From: an uncultured Lactobacillus sp.
Lineage (GTDB): Bacteria; Bacillota; Bacilli; Lactobacillales; Lactobacillaceae
Direction: 5' to 3'
Length of the DNA: 64,000 nucleotides
Assembly: GCF_910589175.1 (NCBI RefSeq)
Contig: NZ_CAJURR010000010.1
Location: 1 to 64,000 of the forward strand
Made by a program: the position numbers and the translations under genes. The notes beneath the pieces were generated by a model. It worked only from the letters and a program-made list of their open reading frames with translations. It made no database searches and was not told where the DNA came from. This document shows, piece by piece, positions 53,701-62,580 of the stretch; within the stretch, counting starts at the first letter, position 1; each line of letters opens with the position of its first letter.

Positions 53701-55032
53701 TTATTTAAATAAGTCATTAAAAGCTTCAGACATTGTCGGATGAGTATAAATCTGATCTCTTAAAACTGTATAGGATAAATGGGCCTTCATTGCTAAAGAA
53801 ATCATGTTAATCAATTCATATGACTCAATTCCATAAAGTGTAGCCCCTAGAATTTTTTCAGTTTCTGGGTCAACGAGTGCCTTAAATAAACCTCTATTAT
53901 CTTTTGCAACTTTTGCTTTAGGAATTGCTGTAACTGGCAACTTAAATAACTTGTATTCTTTTCCTAATTTATTTGCTTGCTTCTCATTTAAACCAACTTG
54001 AGACAAGGCAGGTGAAATAAATACACTATAAGGAACTACCTTTCGGTCACTGACCATGCGAGCACCCGTGCCAAACAATTGATCTTTAATAATTCTAAAA
54101 TCATCTAAAGAAATATAGGTAAATTGAAGACCTCCTTTAACATCCCCAATTGCCCATACATTGTCCACAGTAGTTCTTAGAAAATCATCTACTTTTATAG
54201 CGCCACGATCAGTTGTTTCAATCGCAGTATTTTCTAAACCTAAGTTTTCAGTATTTGGTTTACGACCAGTTGCTACCAAAATTCGGTCTGCATTAATCGT
54301 TTTTCTTTTTCCATTTACTTGATAAGTAACTGTTGCATCACTTGTTTCATCAATAATTTTTTCAATATCAGCACCAAGTTCAAACTTAATACCAGCGTCT
54401 TCCATATCTTTTCTTACTGCATTACTAATATCCTCATCTTCACGCGCTAAAAATTCCTTATTATGATCAAGAACTGTAACTTTACTACCATATTTTGCAA
54501 ACATGTTAGCAAATTCCAAACCAATATATCCCGCTCCAATAATTGTTAAATTCTTTGGCATCTTCTTTTCATCCATTGCTTGAGTTGAATCAAGGATATA
54601 CTTGCTTTCTTTTAAGCCAGGGATTGGTAACATCACTGGAACTGCACCAGTATTAATGAAAATACGGTCTCCTTTATACCGAGCTTTTTTACCATTCGGA
54701 AGTTCTACTTCAATTTCATGATCAGCAATAAAATGAGCTTTTCCGTCTAATACAGTTACAGTCTTTTCATCTGCAAGCATATGATAGTTTTTCTCTCGCA
54801 ATTGTGCAGTCATTTCATTTTTACCATTTACTGCATCCACATAAGAAACACCATTTGCTGCTTCAATAATTAATCTTTTTGAAGGTAGGCAGGCAATATT
54901 AATGCAAGTACCTCCATACATCTTATTAGATTTTTCAATTACTAATACTTCTTCTCCCTTTTGTGCTAAAAACTTAGCTAAGGTTTTCCCACCTTTTCCA
55001 AAGCCGATAATTATATTTTTAATTGTTTCCAT
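53701..55032 (-). CDS. RclA/Har-like pyridine nucleotide-disulfide oxidoreductase
   Basis: A 443-residue class I flavoprotein disulfide reductase. The FAD-binding GFGKGGKTLAKFLAQKGEEVLVIEK motif lies at 10-34, and the redox pair C43-x4-C48 in GGTCINIACLPSK. The NAD(P)H-binding GAGYIGLEFA and FAD motif VWAIGDVKGG are present, with a C-terminal dimerisation domain (YTHPTMSEAFNDLF) lacking the usual H-P-E pattern. This is the layout of RclA and hypothiocyanous-acid reductases, which protect host-associated bacteria against oxidised halogen/thiocyanate species. A generic disulfide reductase remains possible. Divergent from the broken PARG-like gene. Confidence 0.85.
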   Translation of the reverse strand: METIKNIIIGFGKGGKTLAKFLAQKGEEVLVIEKSNKMYGGTCINIACLPSKRLIIEAANGVSYVDAVNGKNEMTAQLREKNYHMLADEKTVTVLDGKAHFIADHEIEVELPNGKKARYKGDRIFINTGAVPVMLPIPGLKESKYILDSTQAMDEKKMPKNLTIIGAGYIGLEFANMFAKYGSKVTVLDHNKEFLAREDEDISNAVRKDMEDAGIKFELGADIEKIIDETSDATVTYQVNGKRKTINADRILVATGRKPNTENLGLENTAIETTDRGAIKVDDFLRTTVDNVWAIGDVKGGLQFTYISLDDFRIIKDQLFGTGARMVSDRKVVPYSVFISPALSQVGLNEKQANKLGKEYKLFKLPVTAIPKAKVAKDNRGLFKALVDPETEKILGATLYGIESYELINMISLAMKAHLSYTVLRDQIYTHPTMSEAFNDLFK

Positions 55033-55113
55033 ATTATTTTCCTCTTACTTTTTATAAGCTTATTCTTTTAACTATTATTTTATACATATAATATTAATTT
55101 GCATCTTTTATGC

Positions 55114-55119
55114 TTATAA
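55114..55119 (+). promoter_or_regulatory. -10 element of the PARG-like gene
   Basis: A perfect TATAAT lies 8 bp before the first possible ATG (55127). This closeness argues that translation starts at the later ATG 55157, which has AATAGG upstream. Confidence 0.5.
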
Positions 55120-55156
55120 TTTTTATATGAAATCATTTTATTTAATAGGTAAAAAA

Positions 55157-55924
55157 ATGGGTATTGTAGAACAACATATAAAAATGGCAAAAAAGCATAA
55201 TGAAATAATAGGGAAAAAATACAAGACTGAAATAAAGCATAGTGCTATACAAAGTAAAATATTTACCAATGCCTCAGAAGTGAAATATACAGGAAATAAT
55301 TACCCTATTTTAAGTTTTAAAAATATGGATTCAGCACATGCGGGAATATCTCTAAAAGAAAAAGATCCTAACTCAAAAGTAGCTATACTTAATTTTGCAA
55401 ATTACACCATACCAGGAGGAGGCTACTTACACGGAGCACTAGCTCAAGAAGAAGTTTTATGTCATCAATCAGATCTTTATCAAGTTTTAACCAAATTTTC
55501 TCAATACTATAGATGGAATCACACGCATCTCAATCAAAACTTATATGAACATCGTGCTCTTTATACTCCTAATATTGTATTTACAAATTTAGACGGAAGT
55601 TTTGTTAATACACTAGACATTATCACTTGTGCTGCTCCTTGTTATACTATCGCCAAACATAATAATATTTCTTATGAAAAAGCTTGTGTAGTACTAAAGA
55701 AAAGAATGGAATTTGTAAAAAACATTGCTGAATATGAAAGAGTAGATAAATTAATTTTAGGGGCTTGGGGAACTGGCGCATTTGGTTTTCGTGAAATTGA
55801 AGTTGCTAAAATGTGACATGATGTATGGCGCACTACTTCACCGATTAAAGAAATACAATTTGCAGTAATAGATCATTTAGGATTTCAAAATGCACAAATT
55901 TTTAAATCAGAATTTTCAAACTAA
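55157..55924 (+). pseudogene. TIGR02452-type (microbial PARG-like) gene interrupted by an in-frame TGA
   Basis: The ORF reads to a TGA at 55814-55816 after ...GAWGTGAFGFREIEVAKM. In the same frame it continues for 35 codons (HDVWRTTSPIKEIQFAVIDHLGFQNAQIF...) to a TAA at 55922-55924. The extension looks like the normal C-terminal helix and strand of the family, in which a Trp commonly stands at the TGA position, so one TGG to TGA change explains it. The core has the NFANYTIPGGGYLHGALAQEE loop of ADP-ribose glycohydrolases and macro-like domains. If shortened (219 residues), the protein lacks its last strand and is probably inactive. A sequencing error or readthrough cannot be excluded. Confidence 0.75.
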
Positions 55925-55985
55925 TCTAGTATGATAAAATTAACTTGATTCGGTTATTATTTATTTAAAAAGGAGTAACACGTTA

Positions 55986-56978
55986 ATGCGAGTATTAGTT
56001 ATCGGCGGAGCTGGTTACATTGGCTCTCACGCTGTTAGAAAATTAATTGAAGAAGGAAACGATGTTGTTGTCCTTGATTCTCTCTACACTGGTCACAGAA
56101 AGGCCGTGGACAAGAGAGCTAAATTCTATCAAGGTGACATTGAAGATACTAATTTAGTAAGCAAAATCTTGCGTGATGAAAATATTGACGCAGTAATGCA
56201 CTTTGCTGCTTACTCATTAGTTGGTGAATCAGTTAAGAAACCTTTGAAATACTACGATAATAATGTTTCTGGGATGATTTCACTACTTCAAGCTATGGAA
56301 GATGCTAAAGTTAAATATTTAGTCTTCTCTTCTAGTGCTGCTACTTACGGTATTCCTGAAAAATTACCAATTACTGAAGACACTCCATTAAATCCAATTA
56401 ACCCATATGGTGAAACTAAGATGATGATGGAAAAGATTATGCACTGGGCTGACAAGGCTAATGGCATTAAGTCAATCGCCCTTCGTTACTTCAATGTAGC
56501 TGGTGCTTCAAGTGATGGCTCAATCGGTGAAGATCACGGACCTGAAACTCACTTGATTCCTAACATTTTAAAGAGTGCTATTGCAGGCGACGGTAACTTC
56601 ACTATTTTTGGGGATGACTATAACACTAAAGATGGTACTAACGTCCGTGACTATGTTCAAGTTGAAGACCTAATTGATGCTCATATCTTAGCTCTTAAGC
56701 ATGTGATGGACACTAATAAATCTGATGTCTTTAACTTAGGTACTGCTCAAGGATACTCTAACTTAGAAATTCTTGAAGCTGCTAAAAAAGTTACTGGTAT
56801 CGACATTCCTTACACCATTGGTGCAAGAAGAGGCGGAGACCCTGATTCCTTAGTTGCTGATTCAAGCAAAGCTCGTAAAGTTTTAGGCTGGAAGCCAAAA
56901 CACGAAGATGTTGATGACGTAATTGCTACTGCCTGGAACTGGCACAAGAGTCACCCAAAAGGTTACGAAGATAAATAA
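55986..56978 (+). CDS. galE: UDP-glucose 4-epimerase
   Basis: A 330-residue short-chain dehydrogenase-type epimerase interconverting UDP-glucose and UDP-galactose. The NAD-binding GGAGYIGSH lies at about 7-15, catalytic Ser in SSSAATYG, and the YxxxK pair in YGETK. Substrate-side RYFNVAGA and the C-terminal GWKPKH segment are present. AAGGAG precedes the start. It stands alone with its own terminator and supplies UDP-Gal for surface glycans and galactose metabolism. Codon choice looks biased toward highly expressed genes. Confidence 0.96.
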   Translation: MRVLVIGGAGYIGSHAVRKLIEEGNDVVVLDSLYTGHRKAVDKRAKFYQGDIEDTNLVSKILRDENIDAVMHFAAYSLVGESVKKPLKYYDNNVSGMISLLQAMEDAKVKYLVFSSSAATYGIPEKLPITEDTPLNPINPYGETKMMMEKIMHWADKANGIKSIALRYFNVAGASSDGSIGEDHGPETHLIPNILKSAIAGDGNFTIFGDDYNTKDGTNVRDYVQVEDLIDAHILALKHVMDTNKSDVFNLGTAQGYSNLEILEAAKKVTGIDIPYTIGARRGGDPDSLVADSSKARKVLGWKPKHEDVDDVIATAWNWHKSHPKGYEDK

Positions 56979-56981
56979 ATC

Positions 56982-57022
56982 AAAAAATCCATTCAATCAT
57001 CACGACTGAATGGATTTTTTTT
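56982..57022. terminator. Bidirectional terminator between galE and the helicase gene
   Basis: Stem AAAAAATCCATTCA (56982-56995) with TGAATGGATTTTTT (57007-57020), T-rich on both strands. It reaches the stop codon of the convergent helicase gene. Confidence 0.9.
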
Positions 57023-59243
57023 ATTGCAATTGATTAACGCATTTTCTCATTTCTTCAATATCTAAAATACTATGAGCAAATTCTTTTCTCACTAATTCAT
57101 CGGGCAGATATTCATCATATTTATCAAATACCGGTACTTCATTTGGATACACTAGCTCTAATGGGTCAAAATCCTTATTAGCTTCTTCTACTAAAATTTT
57201 CAAAAATTCTTCTTTACTTACATCCATTGCAAATTGCATAAAATACGGACGACTAGAATTAAAGCCACGCAAGCCAATTCGCTTAGCACACTTAATTTTA
57301 ATTAATCTTTCTAAAGCCAAAAATGCATATGTACCTGTCCAAGGAAAGAGACACCACATTTTTCCGCCTAAGTTAATCAAATTACTTTCTAGCATCCCCG
57401 AAGTTTTAGCCGTATCACGCACTTCTTTAAGACGTGCAATAGCATGTTTCATTAAATATGGGTACTGCTTTTTCTCGGTTAAAATTTTATTCATTCTTTG
57501 TAAAATCTCAGGTTGAATATCGCCTGCAACATCCCCAAAATATGCCGGAATACGTCCCTTAACAGGATGGCAATAGACTTGATGTCGTTTACGATCTACA
57601 TCCTCTACTACCCAAACACGACCGGCAATTGCTATTTTATCTCCAACCGGCGGTGGTTTAACAATAGTTCCCAGCTCTTCTGATTCTGACTTAACAGAAT
57701 ATTCTTCATTTTCTTGAAAAACAGCATAAAACTTAAAATTATTAACTATGCGTTCACCGCTTAGACCTACAATTAAACCACCATTTTCAGTTTGCTGAAT
57801 ATGATCTTCTTTAATTAGATGCCTAAGTAATACTCGATAATCATCTTGACTAACATTTCGAAAATAATGCAGTGTCAATACTCGCGAAGCTAACTCTGCA
57901 GGCGTCATTTCACCATTTGAAGCTAAAGTAGACATTGTCTGATGATAGAGCAAACTATACGGTAAGCGATTGGGTTCAGGAGGTTCTACCCATCTTTCTT
58001 CTAAATATAGTTGAACTAAAGCAATTCCTTGTAATAAAGACCATGGAATAATCTCAGGAAGCATCGCACGGGACTCAGGATGTGATTCGCGCATTACAAA
58101 CCACATTTCCGAAGGATTGCCTCTACGCCCCGTCCTCCCCATCCTTTGTAAAAAGCCAGATACAGTAAATGGTGCATCAATCTGAAAGGCACGCTCTAAT
58201 TTTCCAATATCGATACCTAATTCAAGTGTGGCAGTGGCACAAGTAGTCATCAAAGAGTCTTCATCTTTCATTTCTGCCTCAGCTGTTTGCCGATAAGCAG
58301 CCGACAGATTACCATGATGAATTAAAAAACGATCTGGCTCATGTTTTACTTCACAGTACTGCCTCAATACCTGACAAACTGCTTCACATTCTTCCCGGCT
58401 ATTAGTAAAGACTAAGCATTTTTTGCCGCGTGTATGTTCAAAAATATAAGCCATTGATGGATCAGCTGTGTTTGGAGCTTGGTCACTTTTTTCATCTAAA
58501 ACTGGTTGCGCGGGATCAAAATCATTACTATCAGCCTGTGGACCATTATCGTAAAAGTGTTCCATCGATAGCCGCCAAACTTGCCCACTTCCTTCTCCTT
58601 TAGGAGCCCTAGTTTTACGTTTAGAACCAGCATCTAAAAATGCAGCAGCAGATTTTGTATCACCAATTGTTGCAGAAAGTCCAATACGACGAGGATCAAC
58701 ACCGGCTATTTTAGATAATCTCTCGATCAAACAAAAAGTTTGTCCTCCACGGTCAGATCTTAAAAAGGAATGTAATTCATCAATCACAATATATCTCAGA
58801 TTATGAAATAAGTTGGGAATATCCATGTGTTTATTAATCATCAATGACTCTAAAGATTCTGGTGTGATTTGTAAAATACCAGAGGGATGTTTAAGTAATT
58901 TTCTTTTTTGTGTCTGAGTCACTTCCCCATGCCAACGCCATATAGGAATATCAACATCCTGACAAAGTTCGTTTAAACGTTCATATTGATCATTAATTAA
59001 TGCTTTTAGTGGGGAAATGTACAGTACACCCACTGATTGAGGAGGATTTTCATAGAGATTAGTTAAAATTGGAAAAAAAGCAGCTTCCGTCTTACCAGAA
59101 GCAGTCGAAGCAGCTAACAAGACATTATCTTGACTATTAAAAATAGTTTCTGCTGCTCCAACTTGAATGGAACGGAGATTTTTCCAACCATGTTCATAAA
59201 TATAATCTTGAATAAAGGGAGCAAAACGTGTAAAAATATCCAT
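57021..59243 (-). CDS. Lhr-type DEAD/DEAH superfamily 2 helicase (BrxHI-like)
   Basis: A 740-residue SF2 helicase. It has Q-motif-like LRSIQVGA, motif I ASTASGKTE (45-53), motif Ia YISPLKALIND, motif II DELH (156-159), motif III SAT, and motif VI MGRTGRRG, followed by a winged-helix/beta-rich C-terminal part of about 350 residues as in Lhr-like proteins. The nearest known context for this type beside a BrxC/BrxD-like ATPase is type 2 BREX (BrxHI with BrxD). It starts 7 bp after the ATPase gene and ends the three-gene cassette. No nuclease domain was recognised. Confidence 0.88.
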   Translation of the reverse strand: MDIFTRFAPFIQDYIYEHGWKNLRSIQVGAAETIFNSQDNVLLAASTASGKTEAAFFPILTNLYENPPQSVGVLYISPLKALINDQYERLNELCQDVDIPIWRWHGEVTQTQKRKLLKHPSGILQITPESLESLMINKHMDIPNLFHNLRYIVIDELHSFLRSDRGGQTFCLIERLSKIAGVDPRRIGLSATIGDTKSAAAFLDAGSKRKTRAPKGEGSGQVWRLSMEHFYDNGPQADSNDFDPAQPVLDEKSDQAPNTADPSMAYIFEHTRGKKCLVFTNSREECEAVCQVLRQYCEVKHEPDRFLIHHGNLSAAYRQTAEAEMKDEDSLMTTCATATLELGIDIGKLERAFQIDAPFTVSGFLQRMGRTGRRGNPSEMWFVMRESHPESRAMLPEIIPWSLLQGIALVQLYLEERWVEPPEPNRLPYSLLYHQTMSTLASNGEMTPAELASRVLTLHYFRNVSQDDYRVLLRHLIKEDHIQQTENGGLIVGLSGERIVNNFKFYAVFQENEEYSVKSESEELGTIVKPPPVGDKIAIAGRVWVVEDVDRKRHQVYCHPVKGRIPAYFGDVAGDIQPEILQRMNKILTEKKQYPYLMKHAIARLKEVRDTAKTSGMLESNLINLGGKMWCLFPWTGTYAFLALERLIKIKCAKRIGLRGFNSSRPYFMQFAMDVSKEEFLKILVEEANKDFDPLELVYPNEVPVFDKYDEYLPDELVRKEFAHSILDIEEMRKCVNQLQ

Positions 59244-59250
59244 TTTTCAC

Positions 59251-60585
59251 TTAAATTCTAAACTCAGCAAAATCATCTAACTTCTCATTAGAAACTGCCT
59301 CTGATTCGGCATAAGAAAACTTATCTGAATTAAGTAGTTTTTCAACGTCAGTCTCTGGATTTTGCCAAACAATGTCTAATAATTCAATAAAATCACGAAT
59401 AATCTCACGTGGCGTAATATTTGTTGATGCTCCCACACGTGAATATTCAATTTTTATGAACTTTTGTAAATCATCTTCTGTAATTGCCTTTTCATATCCA
59501 TACAGATTAGCATGCATCTCTGCAAGTTTTTCAGTTAAGACAAGCATTTCTTCTGGGGTAAGAGGATCAAGCTTAATAACAGGTGCATACATATCTCTAT
59601 TCCCAGCTTCAGAAAATTTTCCACTAGCAAGACGTGAGCGTAATGCTTCATATGAATATACTCCGCGTCTCTTATCTTCAATTGCCTGCGGGGTTCCACC
59701 CATAATAATTCCAAGATACTTCGACTTTCCTTGTAAGGCATCATTGTACATTGTTAATATCTTTTCATAGTTATATTGGCGGCTAATACTATTTGGAATC
59801 TTATAAATATTGACCAATTCATCAATCATAATCATCAAGCCCGCATATCCAGCTTGTCTAAAGAATGATGCGAACAACTTTAAGTACTCATACCAATCAT
59901 CATCAGATATTACGATATCGACTCCTAATTCTTTTTTAGCCTGTGTTTTATTGGCATATTCACCTCTAAACCACTTAACAACTTTGGCTTTTGTTTCCTC
60001 ATCGTCATTGATATAGGCTTGATAATACATTTCAAGTAACTTTGCAAAATCAAACCCGTGCACTAATTCAGAAAGATTAGAAATTACTGCATAAATTTTC
60101 TTATTGACTGCATCTTCAAAGGCGGGAGTATCATCATTTAATCCCGTATCTGTTCTAACCTGCATTTGAACTGAATTAATCCAGCGATCCAAAATTAAGG
60201 TTAGTGCTCCACCTTCCGGTCTAGTTTTGGTGGAAAGATTTTGAATTAGTTCTCGATAAGTTGCTAATCCTTGGCCTTTTCCACCCTGCAGCCGTCTTTC
60301 TGGCGACAAATCACCATCAACCACAACAAAATTTTTATCCATTACATAATTTCTAATGGTTTGAAGTAAGAAACTCTTTCCCGAGCCATACCGACCCACT
60401 ATAAATCTAAAAGAAGCTCCTCCGTCTTTGATTAGCTCTACATCATGTAATAAAGCTTCAACTTCGGCTTTTCTTCCGACAGTAATGTATGGTAATCCGA
60501 TTCTAGGTACTACCCCACCTTTTAAAGAATTCAAAATAGTTTGAGCTATTCTTTTAGGCACTTTTCTATTTTTATCAATAGCCAT
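59251..60585 (-). CDS. BrxC/BrxD-like P-loop ATPase (DUF2791 family)
   Basis: A 444-residue AAA/STAND-like P-loop protein. Walker A GRYGSGKS lies at 64-71, Walker B LMIMIDEL at 250-257. The N-terminal FRFIVGRYGSGKSF and C-terminal TPREIIRDFIELLD patterns match the BREX BrxC/BrxD (DUF2791) family. In type 2 BREX, BrxD sits beside an Lhr-like helicase, as here. No methylase, PglZ or Lon-like gene accompanies it, so this is not a standard BREX locus. It lies 3 bp after the TerB-family gene and 7 bp before the helicase gene, so all three are one operon. Confidence 0.88.
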   Translation of the reverse strand: MAIDKNRKVPKRIAQTILNSLKGGVVPRIGLPYITVGRKAEVEALLHDVELIKDGGASFRFIVGRYGSGKSFLLQTIRNYVMDKNFVVVDGDLSPERRLQGGKGQGLATYRELIQNLSTKTRPEGGALTLILDRWINSVQMQVRTDTGLNDDTPAFEDAVNKKIYAVISNLSELVHGFDFAKLLEMYYQAYINDDEETKAKVVKWFRGEYANKTQAKKELGVDIVISDDDWYEYLKLFASFFRQAGYAGLMIMIDELVNIYKIPNSISRQYNYEKILTMYNDALQGKSKYLGIIMGGTPQAIEDKRRGVYSYEALRSRLASGKFSEAGNRDMYAPVIKLDPLTPEEMLVLTEKLAEMHANLYGYEKAITEDDLQKFIKIEYSRVGASTNITPREIIRDFIELLDIVWQNPETDVEKLLNSDKFSYAESEAVSNEKLDDFAEFRI

Positions 60586-60588
60586 ACT

Positions 60589-62469
60589 TTAGTTTGTTCC
60601 TTTCAAAAACATATCTTCTAGATCTTCTTGGTAATCTTCAATTACTGTAGGTATATCATTTATAAACTCAATGACATTATCACCAAATTCATCAAAAAGT
60701 TTTTCATTTATATTATCAATTATAACGGCAGCCATTAAATGATGCTCTTTAAGATATTTGTTTAGGTCTTTTCCCTTTAAAAGCAAAATTATGGTGGCCA
60801 TCTCTTCTGAGCTCAACCCATAGTCTTCCTGCTCATCATTTACAACAGTTTCTTCAATTTGCTCCCTTTCTTCTTGTTCAGCTTGAAGTTCTTCTTCAGT
60901 TAATAAACTGTCTCGAGTTCCCGCTGCATCCTCTCGAATTGTAGATAACTGTGACAGGTTAAATTCAATTTTAGGCTGGTTTAATTTTTGTTCCTCTATT
61001 TGATATTCCTTAATTCCATCCCTAATAGCCTCAAGATAATGCTTTTCTATTTTTCTAGGTTTTAAATTTCGTCCCAAATTAAAACGTAATCTTATTTCGC
61101 GATCTACTTCATGCAAAAAATTACCCATAATACTTTTTTGACCAGTCAGTCCCCAGTAAGACTCACAGTACCAGGTATCTTTTTCTTTATCATAAAAATA
61201 TTTTCTAATTTGATCAATTTCATAGCTAGTTGTCTGTGGCTCTAGCTCATGATTAAATACAGCAGCTGAAAATAGTTGAATTGTCATCTGATTCTTATAA
61301 GCAATATAACTAGTAAAAAAATCAAATCCATCATTACGTAAATCTAAAATTTTGTGCCAAATTAGAACTAAAAGATATTCAAATTTTTCTATACTCTTTT
61401 TATACAAGGGGCAATTGCGAATCTTATAATTAGATAACTTGATTACGCTCTCTGCAACTTCGTGGTTAGAAAATTGATCTGGATACAGCAATTGTTCATA
61501 CTTTTTATCATTATCTTGCTCTTTAACAAAAAACGTATCATTTGCTTTATCTATATTATAAAAAATAATATAATCGCGAATCCATCTTTCAAGATACGCA
61601 CCCATCTCCGGTGAAAATTTTTGAGCATAATTTTTATTAAAAGTAATTAACTTATCTAATCCTTCTTCTGGATTCTTAATTCCAACTCCGTTTAATAATT
61701 CATACAAATAAATGTAAGCATAGGAATCTGAAATTTTTTCATAGATATTTTGTCTAATTTTTGTACGCCAAGTAAAATACGTCCGTGCCTGCCCCACTGT
61801 TAAGTCGTGGTAAGTTGGATAATATCGTAAGAAAGATTGTTTTCCGTCATAGTGATCTTCGTAGGAAGCCATTAATTTACCCTGTAAATAAAAATTTTGT
61901 TCTCTACGAACAGATCCTGGTAAAGAATATTGATAGGAGTCAATCATATTTTTTATTTCTTTAGGAACAAGCTGAGTATCTTCAAAATTTAAATTGATTT
62001 TCTCTTCCGTAGATTTAGTTTCTTTTCTAAGTATATTAGATGACCTTTTCCAGTTTTTAAAGTTTAATTTCTGCTCATGATAGACACTTTCTTCATCATT
62101 TTGAATAGTATCAGGAATATAAATTAATTTTTCAGGATTAGGTCGTTTATTGGACATGAGAGCGATTTTAAAAGCATATTCCAATGCTTTTTTTATTTTT
62201 TGATTACTTAACCCTAAGCTAACTTCAACCCACTTAGCTTCTTTTATTAAGAATGAAGCTGAAAAGCCGGGTAAGTCTTTAATTGTTCCTGCAAAATCTC
62301 CACAATTAATATTTAAACTTTTATTTCTAGGATCTAAATTTAAAAGAGCAAACCAATTTTTAGTAATCGGTGAACTAAAAGCTATCAAATTAGGATTGTC
62401 ATTAACTTCACTAATACTATTTTTTCCAAAATGTCTTATAGCATAACTTAATAATTCATCGGTATTCAT
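60589..62469 (-). CDS. MmcQ/YjbR-like + TerB_N/TerB_C fusion protein
   Basis: A 626-residue cytoplasmic protein. Residues 1-about 110 (YAIRHFGK...WFALLNLDPRNKSLNINCGDF...PGFSASFLIKEAKWVEVSL) follow the MmcQ/YjbR fold pattern, a CyaY-like DNA-binding domain. After a linker, residues about 178-390 (SLPGSVRREQNFYLQGKLM...YHDLTVGQARTYFTWRTKIR) match the TerB_N type. About 410-600 resembles TerB_C, with a Glu-rich insert near 535-560. TerB-family domains are linked to tellurite/stress systems and defence loci. First gene of the cassette, with AAGGAGCTGGAG upstream and A/T-rich promoter sequence (TATAGT) between it and the preceding terminator. Confidence 0.78.
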   Translation of the reverse strand: MNTDELLSYAIRHFGKNSISEVNDNPNLIAFSSPITKNWFALLNLDPRNKSLNINCGDFAGTIKDLPGFSASFLIKEAKWVEVSLGLSNQKIKKALEYAFKIALMSNKRPNPEKLIYIPDTIQNDEESVYHEQKLNFKNWKRSSNILRKETKSTEEKINLNFEDTQLVPKEIKNMIDSYQYSLPGSVRREQNFYLQGKLMASYEDHYDGKQSFLRYYPTYHDLTVGQARTYFTWRTKIRQNIYEKISDSYAYIYLYELLNGVGIKNPEEGLDKLITFNKNYAQKFSPEMGAYLERWIRDYIIFYNIDKANDTFFVKEQDNDKKYEQLLYPDQFSNHEVAESVIKLSNYKIRNCPLYKKSIEKFEYLLVLIWHKILDLRNDGFDFFTSYIAYKNQMTIQLFSAAVFNHELEPQTTSYEIDQIRKYFYDKEKDTWYCESYWGLTGQKSIMGNFLHEVDREIRLRFNLGRNLKPRKIEKHYLEAIRDGIKEYQIEEQKLNQPKIEFNLSQLSTIREDAAGTRDSLLTEEELQAEQEEREQIEETVVNDEQEDYGLSSEEMATIILLLKGKDLNKYLKEHHLMAAVIIDNINEKLFDEFGDNVIEFINDIPTVIEDYQEDLEDMFLKGTN

Positions 62470-62533
62470 GGCTCCAGCTCCTTTCGAACATATATTCTAC
62501 TATATTTTTATTTATCTAGCCATGAAGGTACAA

Positions 62534-62566
62534 CAAAAAAACGCTGAAACCATAATGATTTCAGCG
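62534..62566 (-). terminator. Terminator after the CMD-family gene
   Basis: Stem CGCTGAAA (62542-62549) with TTTCAGCG (62559-62566), and a run of A before it (T-run on the minus strand). It separates the CMD gene from the TerB cassette, so the cassette has its own promoter. Confidence 0.88.
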
Positions 62567-62580
62567 CCATTAAATACTCA

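Noticed and set aside
55814..55816. TGA read as selenocysteine or reprogrammed Trp
   Set aside because: No SECIS-like hairpin was recognised after it, other genes here use normal codons, and a simple nonsense change is the more likely explanation.
57021..62469. Labelling the cassette as BREX
   Set aside because: No PglX methylase, PglZ phosphatase, BrxA/BrxB or Lon-like gene is present within the window. Only the ATPase and helicase types are shared.
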